From: Oehlia diaphana
Taxonomy: Eukaryota > Glomeromycota > Glomeromycetes > Glomerales > Glomeraceae
Reading direction: 5' to 3'
NCBI GenBank assembly: GCA_003833135.1
Contig: QZLH01000623.1
Location: 10,960-51,417 of the forward strand
Length of the DNA stretch: 40,458 nt
Within the stretch, counting starts at the first letter, position 1; each line of letters begins with the position of its first letter. The notes beneath the pieces were generated by a model. That model was not told where the DNA came from. It did no database searches and saw only the letters and a list, made by a program, of their open reading frames with translations. Positions 9,874 to 21,775 of this stretch are shown piece by piece. Position numbers and translations under genes: made by a program.

Positions 9874-10039
9874 TACATGAAGGAAATAAAACAATATTTA
9901 TACATGCAATCAAATGTTTTATGTTACATAATGAACTTATCACGTATTTGTTTATTTTTTCAATTTGCTGGCAACCTGACAAACTGACAATCTGGCAGAT
10001 TCTTGGTAACAAAATTTTTAAGTGTTTCCTTTATTTTGG

Positions 10040-10196
10040 ATATTGCTGTAAACAAAAAAAGATGATTTAAATCTGATCACTAGATTATAAGATAAATGTA
10101 AAATACCTCTCAGATATTATACAATTCTATGAAATTTTTCAAGAAGGATATTATATATAAGAAAATACTATGGCAGTATAGTCTGTGATATATAAT
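10040..10196. mobile_element. truncated, heavily mutated copy of the 316-bp MITE
   Basis: The interval aligns with the right half of the MITE at 14809-15124. It shares the A-rich AACAAAAAAAGATG start and the identical block TACAATTCTATGAAATTTTT. Between these blocks most differences are G-to-A or C-to-T in this copy, for example GGATCACGAG to AGATTATAAG. The left half is not recognisable. Confidence 0.65.
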
Positions 10197-10871
10197 AATT
10201 AGAAACTTTTGCTAACATTACTATTTACTTTTTTTATGAATTTTATTAATTCTATTTTTTAGAGTTTAAGTTAAATTTTATGAGTAGAATTACTTGTTTA
10301 ATATAATATAAAATTTGTATTTATTATTTAAGTTAAATATTAATTGTTTATTATTAATGTTAAATATTGATATTTATCATTTAAATTTATTTAAATTTGA
10401 TGATTTTTATATATATCAATACTATTTAACAAGTATGATTATTATTGATATATATCACATTTTATAAATAATGTAATAAATATAGATAAAGTGCTATATA
10501 TCACTATATATTATCTGAAAAAATTTCCTGATAAAGAAGAATTAGTAAATAATTTAAAAAAGTTTAAATGAAAACTATCTATATTTGTAAAATTATAATT
10601 TAAAATCTAGTTTAATAACTGGTAAAAAATCTATAGTAAAATTATCATTAAATAATAATAATAAAAAGTCTAAAGTTTAAAATATAATAAAAAAAAATTG
10701 TATTTGGCATATATATATTTTTATTATAATTATTAGAATTTTTCATTGTAAGAAAATTATAAAAATAAATAAAAAATTGGTATTTTAATAAGGTTAAAAC
10801 TTATTTACATATCATATAAATTAGTATAGAATTCACTAAAGATGAATTTACTATAAATATTAAAAATTTAA
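10197..10871. other. extremely AT-rich spacer
   Basis: A/T homopolymer and dinucleotide-rich sequence. I see no gene, inverted repeat or RNA structure in it. Confidence 0.5.
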
Positions 10872-11474
10872 TTGCCAATCCGCCACTCAATGATACAAAA
10901 TTGATTAGTAGATTTGTCGCAAGTTCTTATATAAATGACATTGATCAGCACATTTTAACTCCAATTTTATCCTACATAAGTCATGCTTAATGTAACCATA
11001 CTTTATTAATCAATAATGCCAAATGTGAATATGTCACAAAAAAAAAATTTTTTTCGTTTATTATAAAATTTAAAGAGTTTACTTTGGAGAAAGTCACCAT
11101 TTCAGCTCATATTTTAGGTAACTTTACACTAATTATTCGTGAATTTTGCAAATTTTACAAGGTTTTTATGTACTATTTTATAATATATGGTATATTTTTG
11201 CTTAGATTAACAAAATAATGTTTAAAAAAAAAAGAAATAAAAAAAATTTTTTTTTTTTTTTTTTGGCAATGTTTTAGTTTTACCAGTTTTATAAAACTAT
11301 ACCTAAGTAATGTAACACCTTTTTTAAATGTATTTTTAAGGTATTTATATTACAATAAAATGTTTTCAAACTTGTGCAAACACCATTCAGAAGTAATAGT
11401 ATTTAATATAAAAATGTCTGACGAGATTAATTAGATTGCTGATTATTTTGTATCGCTGAGTGGCGAATTGGCAA
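10872..11474. mobile_element. 603-bp non-autonomous element with ~32-bp inverted termini and TTAA flanks
   Basis: The left end TTGCCAATCCGCCACTCA and the complement of the right end, TTGCCAATTCGCCACTCA, agree over about 32 bases through GATACAAAAT, with only transition differences. TTAA flanks both sides (10868-10871 and 11475-11478), consistent with a TTAA target duplication as used by piggyBac and Kolobok-type elements. The interior is AT-rich with poly-A and poly-T runs and no coding frame. The autonomous partner is not in this window, so family assignment is open. Confidence 0.7.
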
Positions 11475-12012
11475 TTAATGTAATACATATAAATCAAAAT
11501 GAGATTTACTATTGAATTAGCAATTAACAAAATTTAGTATTTTAATAAAAATTTATATAAATTAAAGTAAAATTTACCACTGCTAAATAAAAATTAATTT
11601 TTAAAGGTAAAATTTAAAATTCAATCATTTTTATTTTAAAAAGATTTTAATTGATAAGTTTTTTTAAAATTTTTTACTAAGCAAATAAGGTATATTAAAT
11701 TTAATATTTATATACAGTTAGGATTACAATAATACAGATAAAAGCTAATAATTTTAGTAAACCATAAATTATATTATGATATAATAATGTTTATTTTAAA
11801 TCATTACACATATTTTTTTTTTTTCTCTTATTACTTTTTTTTCTGCTTTTATTTTTACTTTTTTTATTATTTTTATAAATAACTTTATAATATGATATTC
11901 TCTAAAAATTTCCTTACTTATATATATTACTTGTAATTGAATAATATGTAGCAATAGTTTTTTATCTTAAAGCTATTATTATATATCAATTTTTATTAAA
12001 TTAGCTTAAATA
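11475..12012. other. AT-rich spacer before hAT copy 2
   Basis: Low-complexity A/T sequence with long T runs near 11811-11870. No feature recognised. Confidence 0.5.
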
Positions 12013-12309
12013 CTATATACCAGTATTGGCATTTAGCCACGGTTAAAGACTACTTGCCTGATTTGGCTGATTTGCCTGATTGGCCAAGGGTAATGGCCAA
12101 AATTGGTGGTCAAAACCTTATTGGAAATTGGCCACAGCTAATAGCAAATTTTGGCCGATTCGGCCAAGATTGGCAATCTTTTTTTTTTATCATTTTTTTT
12201 TCTAGTATTTATAATTATTTGATTTTTGTGTTTAAAACTGATTAACTCACTAACTAAAAACAAATAAAATATAAATAAAATAGCTGTTAATTTTAAAATC
12301 TTTGTGGAA

Positions 12310-15255
12310 ATATTACCAGAAAAAGCTGATAATTAGCGAAATTATTGTATTTGTATTGCATGTAAAGATGTTAATGGCCGTTTGAATGTATTGCTTCAAA
12401 AATTTCCATTTAAAACTGAACAAGTTAGAAATCATTTGAAAAAATATCAACATTTTAAAAATAAATATTCTGAAATATTTTTTGAATTATTTGCATCAGA
12501 AATAGAAAGAATGGAAATTAATGAATTTGATGAAAATATTATAAGTTCAAAAAGATTGCGTAGAGAATTAACTGATTCAGTTCATAGTGCTATAACTTTT
12601 ATATTATTAAGATTTAAGAAGTATTTATCTTTTATTTTATTTATTAATAATAATACTTGATAATTTTATATTAAAATTATTATTAATATTTTTTTATATA
12701 AATAGCAATAATTCATCAGTTGATACACTTGATTCTTTCATTACTAGACCACTTGCAACTCGATCATTTACAAAAGGTAGCTATATTTGAAAAATTAATG
12801 ATTCAAGTAACAGTTTCTGCAGATTTTTCTTTAAGATGGGTGGAAAATAAGGAAGTTCAAGAACTTTTTCATTTTTTAAATCCAGCATTAATTTTACCAG
12901 GACATAAAGCTTTAGAAGGACGTATATTAAATGATGAATCAAAAATTCTTGAAAATGAAATGACTAAGAAATTAATGAATAATTCTGTTGGTGTTATTTT
13001 AGCTTTTGATGGTTGGACTAATATGTTAAATCAGAATATTCTTGGCTCTGTTTTTATTATATTAGAAAGGGAAGTAATAATTTGGAAAGCAGTAGATGTA
13101 AGCAGTGAATTAGAAAGATGAAAAGAAGTTATTGAAAAAACTGAAACAATATTTAAGAAAATTAATAAAATGGGAGTTAATCTTATTTCTATTGTAACTG
13201 ATAGTACTTCAAGTTATGCTACTGCACGGTATATTTGTGTATTTTTTTAAAAATTATTAAAATATTTATTTAATATTTTATGTAAATATTAATTATATTC
13301 TATATTTTAACAGACGTAGGCTTTGACTTAAATATGTGCATATTACATTTCTTCCATGTTTTATACATCAAATGAATCTTTTTGTAGGCAAAATCTTTAA
13401 AGAATCTGAAAAATTTAAGCAAGCATCAATAAAAGCAATAAAAATTGCGCTTTACTTTAAATCATCACTTTATAAATATTTTATTGGACAGCTTCAAACT
13501 TTACAAAAAGAATCATATGGAAAATATGTTCAAATCACTATTAGAAATGATACAAGATGGAATAGCCATTATGAATATTTTCGCATTTTAATTAAATCAA
13601 AAGGGGCATTATGAGTATTATAATATATTTTGTTTTATTTATTTTTATATAACATTTGAAAATAATTTATTCCTATTTTTCTAAAGACTTTAAGTTCAAA
13701 ATTTGAATCTCCTGAGCAATCAACATCTCATCAAAATTCTGATAATATATTATATCTACCTGATAATATTTCTTTTATTCTACTTGACAAAACCTGATGG
13801 CAATCACTTTCAGAACTTGTAAAAATACTTAAACCATACTGTATAATTTTGGATATTCTACAATGTGATAAAGCACGACTGCATGAAGTACTGCATGGAT
13901 TTGGATATTTTATAAAATTTTGGAAAGATTATGATGACATAGAACTTAGTGAGAAAATACTTGATCGACTTCAAATAAGATGACAAAGTTGGGAACAGCC
14001 ACTTTTACTTTTATTATGGCTTCTACATTCTAAATACAAGATGTCAAAATTTAAAAATAATATTCCAAATTTAAATCATGTATATCTTAGTAAGTGGCTA
14101 ATTTATTATTATAAAGCTTGGACGAAAACAAAATCAAAATCAATTTTACATGAATATGAAAATTTTAGAAGAGGTATATATCTTTTTGATGAACAAATAA
14201 CTAATCAATTTGAAGATGATATTTTAAAATATTGGGGATTTGTTGTTCTATTAGCAAAAGAACTTGGATATGTTGCATAGCGAATTTTTGGAATCTATAT
14301 TAATGCAGTATCCTTTGGTCAAATATGGGATTTCTACATACCAAAAGGCGTAATAGATTAAATGTAAGTAAAATAATATTATTTTAAATCTATAAAAAAA
14401 TTATAATTTAATGTAATAATAAATAATTTATTTTTTAAATAGTATGAAAAAACACTTAAAATGAGCAAATTACATGCTGTAATTTCATATAAATATGGGG
14501 TTGATGAAGTGAAAACTATTCAACAACAAAAAATGAAAGAAAATATTGCTGAACCAATAGTTCCTATAATTATTAATAGTAATGATAATACAAATTTAGA
14601 GAATCAAGAAAAAAATCCTATTAACTTAGAAATCCAAAAAGAAAATTCTAACACTCAAGATGATGATTCAGATGAAGAAGGTGAAAATAATGAATTCCAG
14701 GTTTCATTAAATTGGAATAATCTAATTAATACATGAGAGCAATTATTATTACAGGAAAAAGAAGCAGAGTTGAGTGTTGTAACTGATTTACATTGTGATG
14801 ATGATATACCGTATATCGCGGGCCACAGTACCCCGGGTATCTTGCAAAAATCGGGGGTTTGACCCTGTACCCCTGGGTACTAAACAAAGCCTAAAAATTC
14901 CATTTTTTGCGAATATCTCATGATCTACCAGTTCAATTTGAACGATCTTTTTTTTATTTTGAAGAGCTCAATGAGAGCTATCAAACAAAAAAAAAGATGG
15001 CTCAAATCTAATCACTGGATCACGAGATAATTGTAAAATATCCCCCCGGGTACTATACAATTCTATGAAATTTTTCAAGGGGGGTACTATGCATAGGGGG
15101 GGTACTATAGCCCACGATATACGGTAGATATTGATGAATTTTTATTAAATAGAACATATCCTGCATTAGATAATGAAGCTAAATGAAATATAAGAGACAT
15201 TTTTATTGATAATTTAGATGCCCCATTTTTTGTTAATGAAAATACTTCAAATTAA
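12310..15255 (+). pseudogene. hAT transposase relic, related to hAT copy 1
   Basis: The BED-type finger begins near 12334 (CIACKDV, then HLKKYQHF). The core contains ILAFDGWTN (about 13000), WKAVDVS, IVTDSTSSYATAR, an intron, then FLPCFIHQMNLFVG, then DTRWNSHYEYF, WEQPLLLLLWL and MGFLHTKRRNRLN. The acidic C-terminal exon starts near 14461, and the final stop is at 15253-15255. In-frame stops occur near 12334, 13120, 13330, 13797, 13981, 14278, 14733 and 15184. There is a small deletion/frameshift at about 14310, where copy 1 has VERLWSCMGF. At RRL-stop-LK copy 1 has Arg, and at R-stop-QSWEQP copy 1 has Trp. Non-functional; the exon order matches copy 1. Confidence 0.88.
14809..15124. mobile_element. 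316-bp MITE inserted in hAT copy 2, TA target duplication
   Basis: Ends CCGTATATCG at 14809 and CGATATACGG at 15124 are inverted repeats that extend as GGGC(C/T)A(C/T)AGTACCCC. TA flanks both sides. Removing it restores the acidic transposase reading DDDI-DIDEF. The body is rich in CCCCGGGTAC and GGGGGGTACT blocks, GC-rich relative to everything around it. No coding capacity. The TA duplication suggests mobilisation by a Tc1/mariner transposase. Confidence 0.82.
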
Positions 15256-15457
15256 CTAAATTTATAATAAAAATGAATTAAATAATTGAATTTAAATGTT
15301 ACAAATTTTAAGTAATTACTTTTTTTTTAATATTTATATATAAAAATTTTTGGCCATTTTTTGGCCGGCCAAAATTTAAAACTTTGCCATTTGGTCATGG
15401 CCAAACAGGCAATGGCCAAGCCTGGCCAAACGGCCAATGGCCAACACTGCTATATAC

Positions 15458-16061
15458 TGTATTTATTTTTGTGAAATTAAATATTTTTTTAATAAATTAT
15501 TATATCATATTTGTTTTTAACTTTATAACTTTACAATATATTTTTAACACTTAATTAAATTTAAACACTAATAAATGAAATTGTAGCAGATGCAAGAATA
15601 AATTTTAATTATAAAGAAATTTATGAATGAATTATTTTAGATCAGTATATATATATGTAAAATTTAATAAATAAATCATAAATGCATTTTTGTTAATTTA
15701 AAGTAGTATTGTCTATTTTGTGCGAAATATTTTTTGAAACAAAAATAATAATAGTTTTTGCCAAAATTGCCAGAAATTACCATTTAAGGATAGTGTATAC
15801 ATTAGTTAATACTTGCAAGGATTGCACGTAAAGATTTGAATCAAATCCTTTTTATTCAAAATTTAAAATATTTTAAAATTTTATTATGTACATATGTTTA
15901 ATACTAGAAAATTATCATCATATGATCGTAAATATCATACTAAAAGAGAAAATAAAGTATATATTATTATGGATAATTTAAGTATGCTTAAATGATGGAA
16001 TCAAATAAGTTTGTTTAGTAAAGTTTGTTTAGTAAGATATGATTCACTCATTGAAGATAAT
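15458..16061. other. AT-rich spacer between the transposon zone and the gene block
   Basis: No coding frame or repeat is recognisable. It forms the 3' flank of the EAF1 gene. Confidence 0.5.
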
Positions 16062-19000
16062 TTAATTTGGTTGTTGTTGAGATTGTGGTACTACATTTTC
16101 TTGTGTTTGTTGAATATTTTGTGTTTGTTGGGCAGCTTGTTGAGGTATTTGCGCTTGTTGTCTAACAGCAGCTTGTTGTTGAACAATTTGCTGTTGGACA
16201 ATTGGATTTGGTATGACTGACGCGTGAGCTCCTTGTAATATTGCTTGGTTTCGTTGCGCATGTGCTTGATTTCTGAAATGTGGATTATAAAACTGAGCAT
16301 GTTGTGCTGCATGAGCCATGGATTGAGTTATCTGCTGTGGGTGATGACGATGTTGAACAGCGATTGCTGCTGCTGCACGTTGTTGTTGTACGAAAGCTTG
16401 TAATTGTTGGTTTGTAGCCATTCCTGTTGGAGGTCTCGTCTGAGCGGCAAGATAGGTCATTGCTGGGTTAGCCTGAGGTCTCATGACCATCGGTTGTTGC
16501 TAAAACAATAAAATTTCCAAATATCGGACGATAAATGATAAAATCCAAAAAAAAAAAAAAAAAAAAAAATTTACCCTATGGCCTTGAAAAGCCAGGACTG
16601 CGGCTTGACGTTGTTCTAATAGGGCTGTTTGAAGTTGACGCTCCTGATCGGATTTCATTTTACTAAGTTCAATTGGTGTCATTACATGATGCATAATGGG
16701 AGTTGGCTGATCGTGGCTTCTCCTGTTTTGCACTATATTCAAAACATCAAATTTGAACAAAATTTATGAGAATACATAATTATAAACAATAAAACACGTT
16801 GTATACACACATTGTTTTTGATTTGAATCAGCTCGTTTCTTTGCTGCCTTTTTCATGGCTTCAGCTAAACTAGAGTTTCTACGAGGTTTATTAATGTCAC
16901 GCTTTTGAATATTTTTCGGCATCTCTCGTTTAGGTCTCATATTTAACGATAAAGCTGCTGCATCGTTAGCATTATCTGTTAATATCTCAACCGTTGAAGC
17001 ATCATTTATAATAAATTGGGACATATCGTCTTTTTGAGTCCATCGCACATAACATTCCCAGGGGGATCTTTCGTAACCAGTAATCAAACCTCTCGACGAA
17101 TTCCACGCGTCAGCTATCAAATCCCAATTATACTGGTATTTTTTTGTTAAAGACATCAACAATTCATCATCTTCAGGATACCAGATCGCGGTTGAATCTT
17201 GGTCTTTTTTAGGTGCAGTTACGCGAATTTGAATTTGTTGTTCGGAAGTTGCATGAGATGTAAACACTATTATTATAAGAAAATAATAAGAATTAATGAT
17301 TTTGATTGAAAATTTAAGTTATAAAAATATTATTGATCTCACAAGTCGATTCCTCGTATTGATTTTCATTTGATTCTTCTTCACTTTCTAATTTAATTTT
17401 CTTGGTACGTGGTTGATCTTCACTCTCATAGCGTCTCTTATTGGGATTTTCTGTAACAAGAGAGTTATCTTAAAAAAAAAAATTTCTGTTAAATATAACA
17501 TTATTTTTTAACTACGCTTACCTTTCGGAGGTTTTCGCCACAAGCATTTTGATATTGGCATAATTTTATAACAATGAATTTCGTCAAAATAGATATCATT
17601 TTCTGAAGGTTCAGGTGGTTTATACACGGGTAAATCCGGAAATATTGAATCCACTTCATACACTTGTTGATCAGATCCTTCTAATCGACATATAAGTGCA
17701 TCTTCCGGTAAATTAAAAACTTTTTGCCGTAAACTTTGTAGAACATGAGGTGCTATTGGGGGTGGCATCTTTATTGAATCATTGTCCTTTATATTTTCTT
17801 GATTGATATCAATTCGTGATGAATCATCATCAACAGACTCTACATCTATCATTACATCATCTGTATGTAATGTCCATTTGTTATCCTGTGATAAATGCCC
17901 ATTTGTATTATATTCTTCTGTCTTGCCTTTCATTTCATCATTATCTGATATTATTTATATTAAACTAATAAGCAAAAAAAAACTGAATGTACGAAAATCA
18001 ATAAGCAAACTTATTGCATACCCATTGTAGTAGAATCTGTTTTATTATTTTCATCGTGAGTATAAGTTGGAGATGAAGATAACGGACGTTTTTCAGGTAT
18101 TCGTCTCTAAATTAAAATCAAGATCAAGATCAAATATAAATATATTTAAACGAATATTACTATTTAAGTAGTTACCTTCACGCATACGATTGATTTGTCT
18201 TCGGCCATATGCCAATCTTGAACCGCTAATGCTAATATATACGCAGCTTTTATTTTCTGTTTTCTTTCCTCCCTGAAATCAGTCCGCATCCAAATCTAAA
18301 TTAGATAATATCTTAATTAATCACGATATCATATGACTTTTCTTAAAATAATAAAATTTATCTATAATTGTCAGAGATGTACGAACTCCCAAAAATAGCC
18401 TGTAAAAATCATGTGATTAATTGCTAATTTTTACTGCAGATCTATTTGAGAGGCCGCACATTTCTGAAAACTGCGATAATTTACCTCAAAACATTACATA
18501 CCATCTCTTCAAGTAAATAATCCCAGTGCGTCTTGTATCTCGGAGGATCTCTGAATGGCTCGATTTGTTTACGACTCCAAAATCCTTGTCGTTTTAATTC
18601 CTCGATGCGTTCAATTACTCGAGCATATTTAACTTCTTCAATTGCGACCTTATTTTTTTAAAAAAATTAGTTATAATGTATTTAGATAAAGATATAAAGA
18701 TTCTACGCGATATAAATACCCTCCATTCCGAAGTTGTAATAGCTTTCTTTGGGGGCTGTAGCGATTTATATACTGGATTATTGTTGAAATTTATTATAAT
18801 CGTCTCCCTATCAAAAGATCGAGATAGATTCGGATCAATTCTTCCCGTAGAAGATGATGAAAGATGTCTTCCTTCTGAGAGTAAAATATTATTTGTTCTT
18901 TGTAGTGATTGCTTCCTTTGCGGTATATTTAATCTTACTGGTATCCTAGGTGTTGTGGCTGAAGTAGGAGAAGTCAAGGATGATGAAAGACCGCTTCCAC

Positions 19001-20156
19001 GCTGCCGTATTTTATAAAAATATAAAGTGGTGGTGGTAGTGATACATTAAATAGAAACTTTGTAAAAAAAATTTGGAAGGAGTTTTATGCATACCTCCGC
19101 TTCCTTTAATATTTCATCCACGGTCTTTGGGTTTATTGCACCGCTTACAGCTCTAGTTACCATTCTTTCTGTTGGTATTGAGACTCTCTTTTTCTTTGTT
19201 TGTATAGTTTGGTCACTTTGTATAGGAAACTGAATATTTATTTGTTGTGAAGTTTGAGATTGTTCAGCAATACTTAAAGTTGCGATACTTTGAGTTGTTA
19301 TGTTATCAGGTTTTGTCGAACTAATAAAAAAATGTTATTAAATAAATTATGTGAGAAATTGAAAATATACTAATTGGAATAATTTTGATTATCTTAAAAA
19401 TTTTAAGTTCATATTGTTTCACAAAACAAATACAATTAATCGAAGCCACCAAAAAAATTATATTTTCCCACGGCCTAAATACATGTAACACAAATGAACC
19501 AACCTTTTATCAACCTCCCAATTTTTTTCTAATTTATGACTTTGTAAATAATTCTTTAATTGAATCTGATCGACTTTCGAGATATCTTCGATTAATTCTG
19601 TGTATGTTTCTGTACTTTCCGGTTTACTTAACAAATAAAACAATTGTCTCAATGCAGACTCGTGTTTATCACGTAACTCACTATTTGAAAAACAAATATG
19701 TTATGAACTCGCGTCAAATCATATATGTAACTAAAAACTCATAAAAAACGCGAAAATTACTTCAACTCTTGCTGTTTAGCTTCTTCCGCCTTTATTCGAA
19801 GTTCCTTTATTTTCAACTAAATTAAACAAAAATAAAAGTGGTTCAAACAAAAGAATTAGTAAATCAGGTTTTGTTGAAATCACGTGATATTGTACGTAAG
19901 ATATTAACCTTCCGCAGTAAATAGTTGTTTCAACGAAAAAAAAAACCCTTTACTACACACACTTAACCTTTTGTGAGAGAAATAAACTTGCTTACTTCTC
20001 TTTTTATTATAAAGTTTAATATAACAAAGTGATATCTTGAAAAACTTTGTTTCAATCAAGGTATAAAGGTTTTTGAAATAAACTTACATTAAGAGAACCA
20101 TCATCAACAACATGAGTTTCCTTCCCCATTGAAGGGTTTGAAGCATTTGGTTCCAT
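16062..20156 (-). CDS. EAF1: NuA4 histone acetyltransferase scaffold subunit Eaf1/Vid21, 920 residues, 13 exons
   Basis: Eaf1 is the platform subunit of the NuA4 H4/H2A acetyltransferase in the nucleus. Exons (high to low): 20088-20156, 19761-19816, 19504-19680, 19095-19320, 18720-19001, 18502-18648, 18176-18295, 18022-18106, 17522-17944, 17343-17468, 16811-17266, 16575-16732, 16062-16499, totalling 921 codons. Residues about 271-360 are an HSA domain (RIEELKRQGFWSRKQIEPF, then HWDYLLEEM and the next exon), the surface that binds actin-related proteins. Residues about 596-650 are a SANT/Myb domain (WYPEDDELLMSLTKKYQYNW through PWECYVRW). The last 145 residues are Gln/Ala-rich, as in other fungal Eaf1 proteins. 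One donor, GTTGGT after exon 3, is non-canonical. It is divergent from TIM23 across 431 bp. No ATPase domain follows, separating it from p400/SWR1. Confidence 0.88.
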
Positions 20157-20587
20157 AATAATATAATATGTATATAAAGAAACAAAAGTCCCGGGCTCAC
20201 CGCCCCTCTTTTAATCATTACAAGTAGCAGCAGAGACTTTTTTAGCGGCTTAGTAATTTTATATGTTTTCTTTATATATATCTAAGTGACGTACTCACTA
20301 GCGTATAATAAGTGTTTCTTATATTATAATTCCATATATGTAATGTAGAAAAAAAAATTACAACTCTGGCTGAGCGGATGGACAGATAGAATAATTAAAT
20401 ATATATAAAAAATCGTATATGGCATTAGTGCATTAGTGTGCTACGCAGGCGGTGCTTGTATAACAATAAATCAAATCACGGAACTGCGGAATTTATGATT
20501 CAATAGATAATCAATGAACTGCCAGGCAAGTCATATGACTAGAAAATTTTTATAGATGTTGAATAAGCAAAAAAAATTTGACACACA
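20157..20587. promoter_or_regulatory. shared divergent promoter region of EAF1 and TIM23
   Basis: 431 bp between opposite start codons. It contains pyrimidine-rich and TATA-like stretches (TATATATAT near 20273) but no motif I can assign with confidence. Confidence 0.5.
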
Positions 20588-21463
20588 ATGTCTTCCTTTT
20601 CATCAAACACTTATGATTACCAATCTTCACCAAATCAATTCGGCACAGATCCAGTGGCAGTATCGGATTTCTTAGCAAGAGTGAATTTAGGACCAAGTCA
20701 ACTAAGGGAAATTGCCGGTCTTGGTGCTGTTGATTATTTGAGACTTGATGAACAAGTAGTCACACCAGGAGCCCTCCCTAGTCGAGGGGGATTTGATGAC
20801 CTATGTTATGGTACAGGAACGACATATTTGGCCGGTATGGTTTAAAATCTCTAGCTTTTTTTATGCTCTCCTTACTTTGTAAACCACATAATTGTCTTTG
20901 TCCAGGTTTAACTTTTGGTGGAGTATGGGGTTTAATGGAAGGTCTTCATGGACATTCACCTAATTTTAAATTGCGTTTAAACACAATCCTTAATTCTGTT
21001 ACTCGACGAGGACCATTTATTGGAAATTCTTGCGGAATTCTTGGTAAGTCGAATAAACTAATTAAAAATATTTAATGTTATTTATTCTTTATTCAATTTC
21101 GATTACTATTAATAGCCATGGGGTACAATACCATCAATGGTACTATTGGTAGTATAAGAGGAAAACATGATTCAGTAAATAGTATTGCATCTGGAGCATT
21201 AATAGGATTGCTCTTTAAATCTACAGGTATTTATTTCTCTACAAAATCTTGAATATATTGCTTTGAATTTTTCTATAATAAATCAACTTTGATCTGAAAA
21301 TAAGTCAATCCTTAGTATGATATAATTCTTCGAATTAATATAATTTACGTATAATTTTATTTAATTATTAGCTGGTTTAAGGGCAGCAGGTACTGCTTCA
21401 GTAATTTGTGCGGCTACTGCAGGAACATGGACTTTGGCAAAAAAATATTTCTTTAAGTATTAG
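20588..21463 (+). CDS. TIM23: mitochondrial inner-membrane import channel subunit Tim23, 195 residues, 4 exons
   Basis: Tim23 is the core of the TIM23 presequence translocase in the inner membrane. Exons 20588-20834, 20906-21043, 21116-21226 and 21372-21463 sum to 196 codons, with GT-AG introns of 71, 72 and 145 nt. The first 80 residues form a Ser/Asn-rich intermembrane-space domain. Four Gly-rich membrane segments follow (around YLAGLTFGGVWGLMEGL, GPFIGNSCGILAMGYN, SIASGALIGLLF and AGLRAAGTASVICAATAGTW), with the GxxxG spacing of the Tim17/22/23 family. Length fits Tim23 rather than the shorter Tim17. It converges on PUS4 with 312 bp between stops. Confidence 0.9.
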
Positions 21464-21775
21464 GCTTATAATAATTTAGTTAACTAATAATAATATCATA
21501 GATTTGATTGAATGGATCCTAGTTCAGAGAATTTTATTTTTTAAAAAAACTCTACCACTGTTCACAGCATTTTAAATAGATAGTTTGTTGGCTAAGATCT
21601 ATAAAAAGTAATATATATATATATATGTGAATCCTGAGAATAGATTGTATGTAAAGAAAAATTAATCCACACTACCACAAAATTCAATAACGCTCCTAAA
21701 TAAATAAAAATGTCTAAAGTGAATAAGTCACATGAAATTTTTATTTTCGTACTTTGAATCTACATTTTGTTAGTA
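21464..21775. other. convergent 3' spacer between TIM23 and PUS4
   Basis: AT-rich, with an (AT)n run at about 21610-21628. It holds the 3' untranslated regions of both neighbours. No further gene seen. Confidence 0.5.

Larger units (their letters stand above)
12021..15449 (+). mobile_element. hAT-family DNA transposon (copy 2), 3,429 bp, decayed
   Basis: Ends are CAGTATTGGC at 12021 and GGCCAACACTG at 15449, flanked by a perfect 8-bp duplication CTATATAC (12013-12020 and 15450-15457). Subterminal regions carry many TTGGCC/GGCCAA motifs (12070-12170 and 15350-15445), a different motif from the GGAC repeats of hAT copy 1. The transposase relic is on the plus strand, and a 316-bp MITE sits near its 3' end. 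Confidence 0.93.

Noticed and set aside
9444..9987. Two plus-strand open frames
   Set aside because: The first is the hAT subterminal repeat region read in frame. The second is antisense to the Tc1 helix-turn-helix relic.
12334..15190. Recurrent TGA/TAG at Trp-like positions, as if TGA encoded Trp
   Set aside because: Trp is still encoded by TGG elsewhere in the same relics, TAG is affected as well as TGA, some stops replace Arg or Gln, and the housekeeping genes in the window use TGG normally. Decay explains it better.
19385..19744. 119-codon plus-strand frame
   Set aside because: It overlaps EAF1 exon 3 and its introns in antisense and has no recognisable features.
20340..20470. Possible small structured RNA upstream of TIM23 (GGCTGAGCGGATGGACAG region)
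   Set aside because: I could not fold it into a tRNA, snRNA or snoRNA pattern and there are no box motifs, so it was left as promoter sequence.
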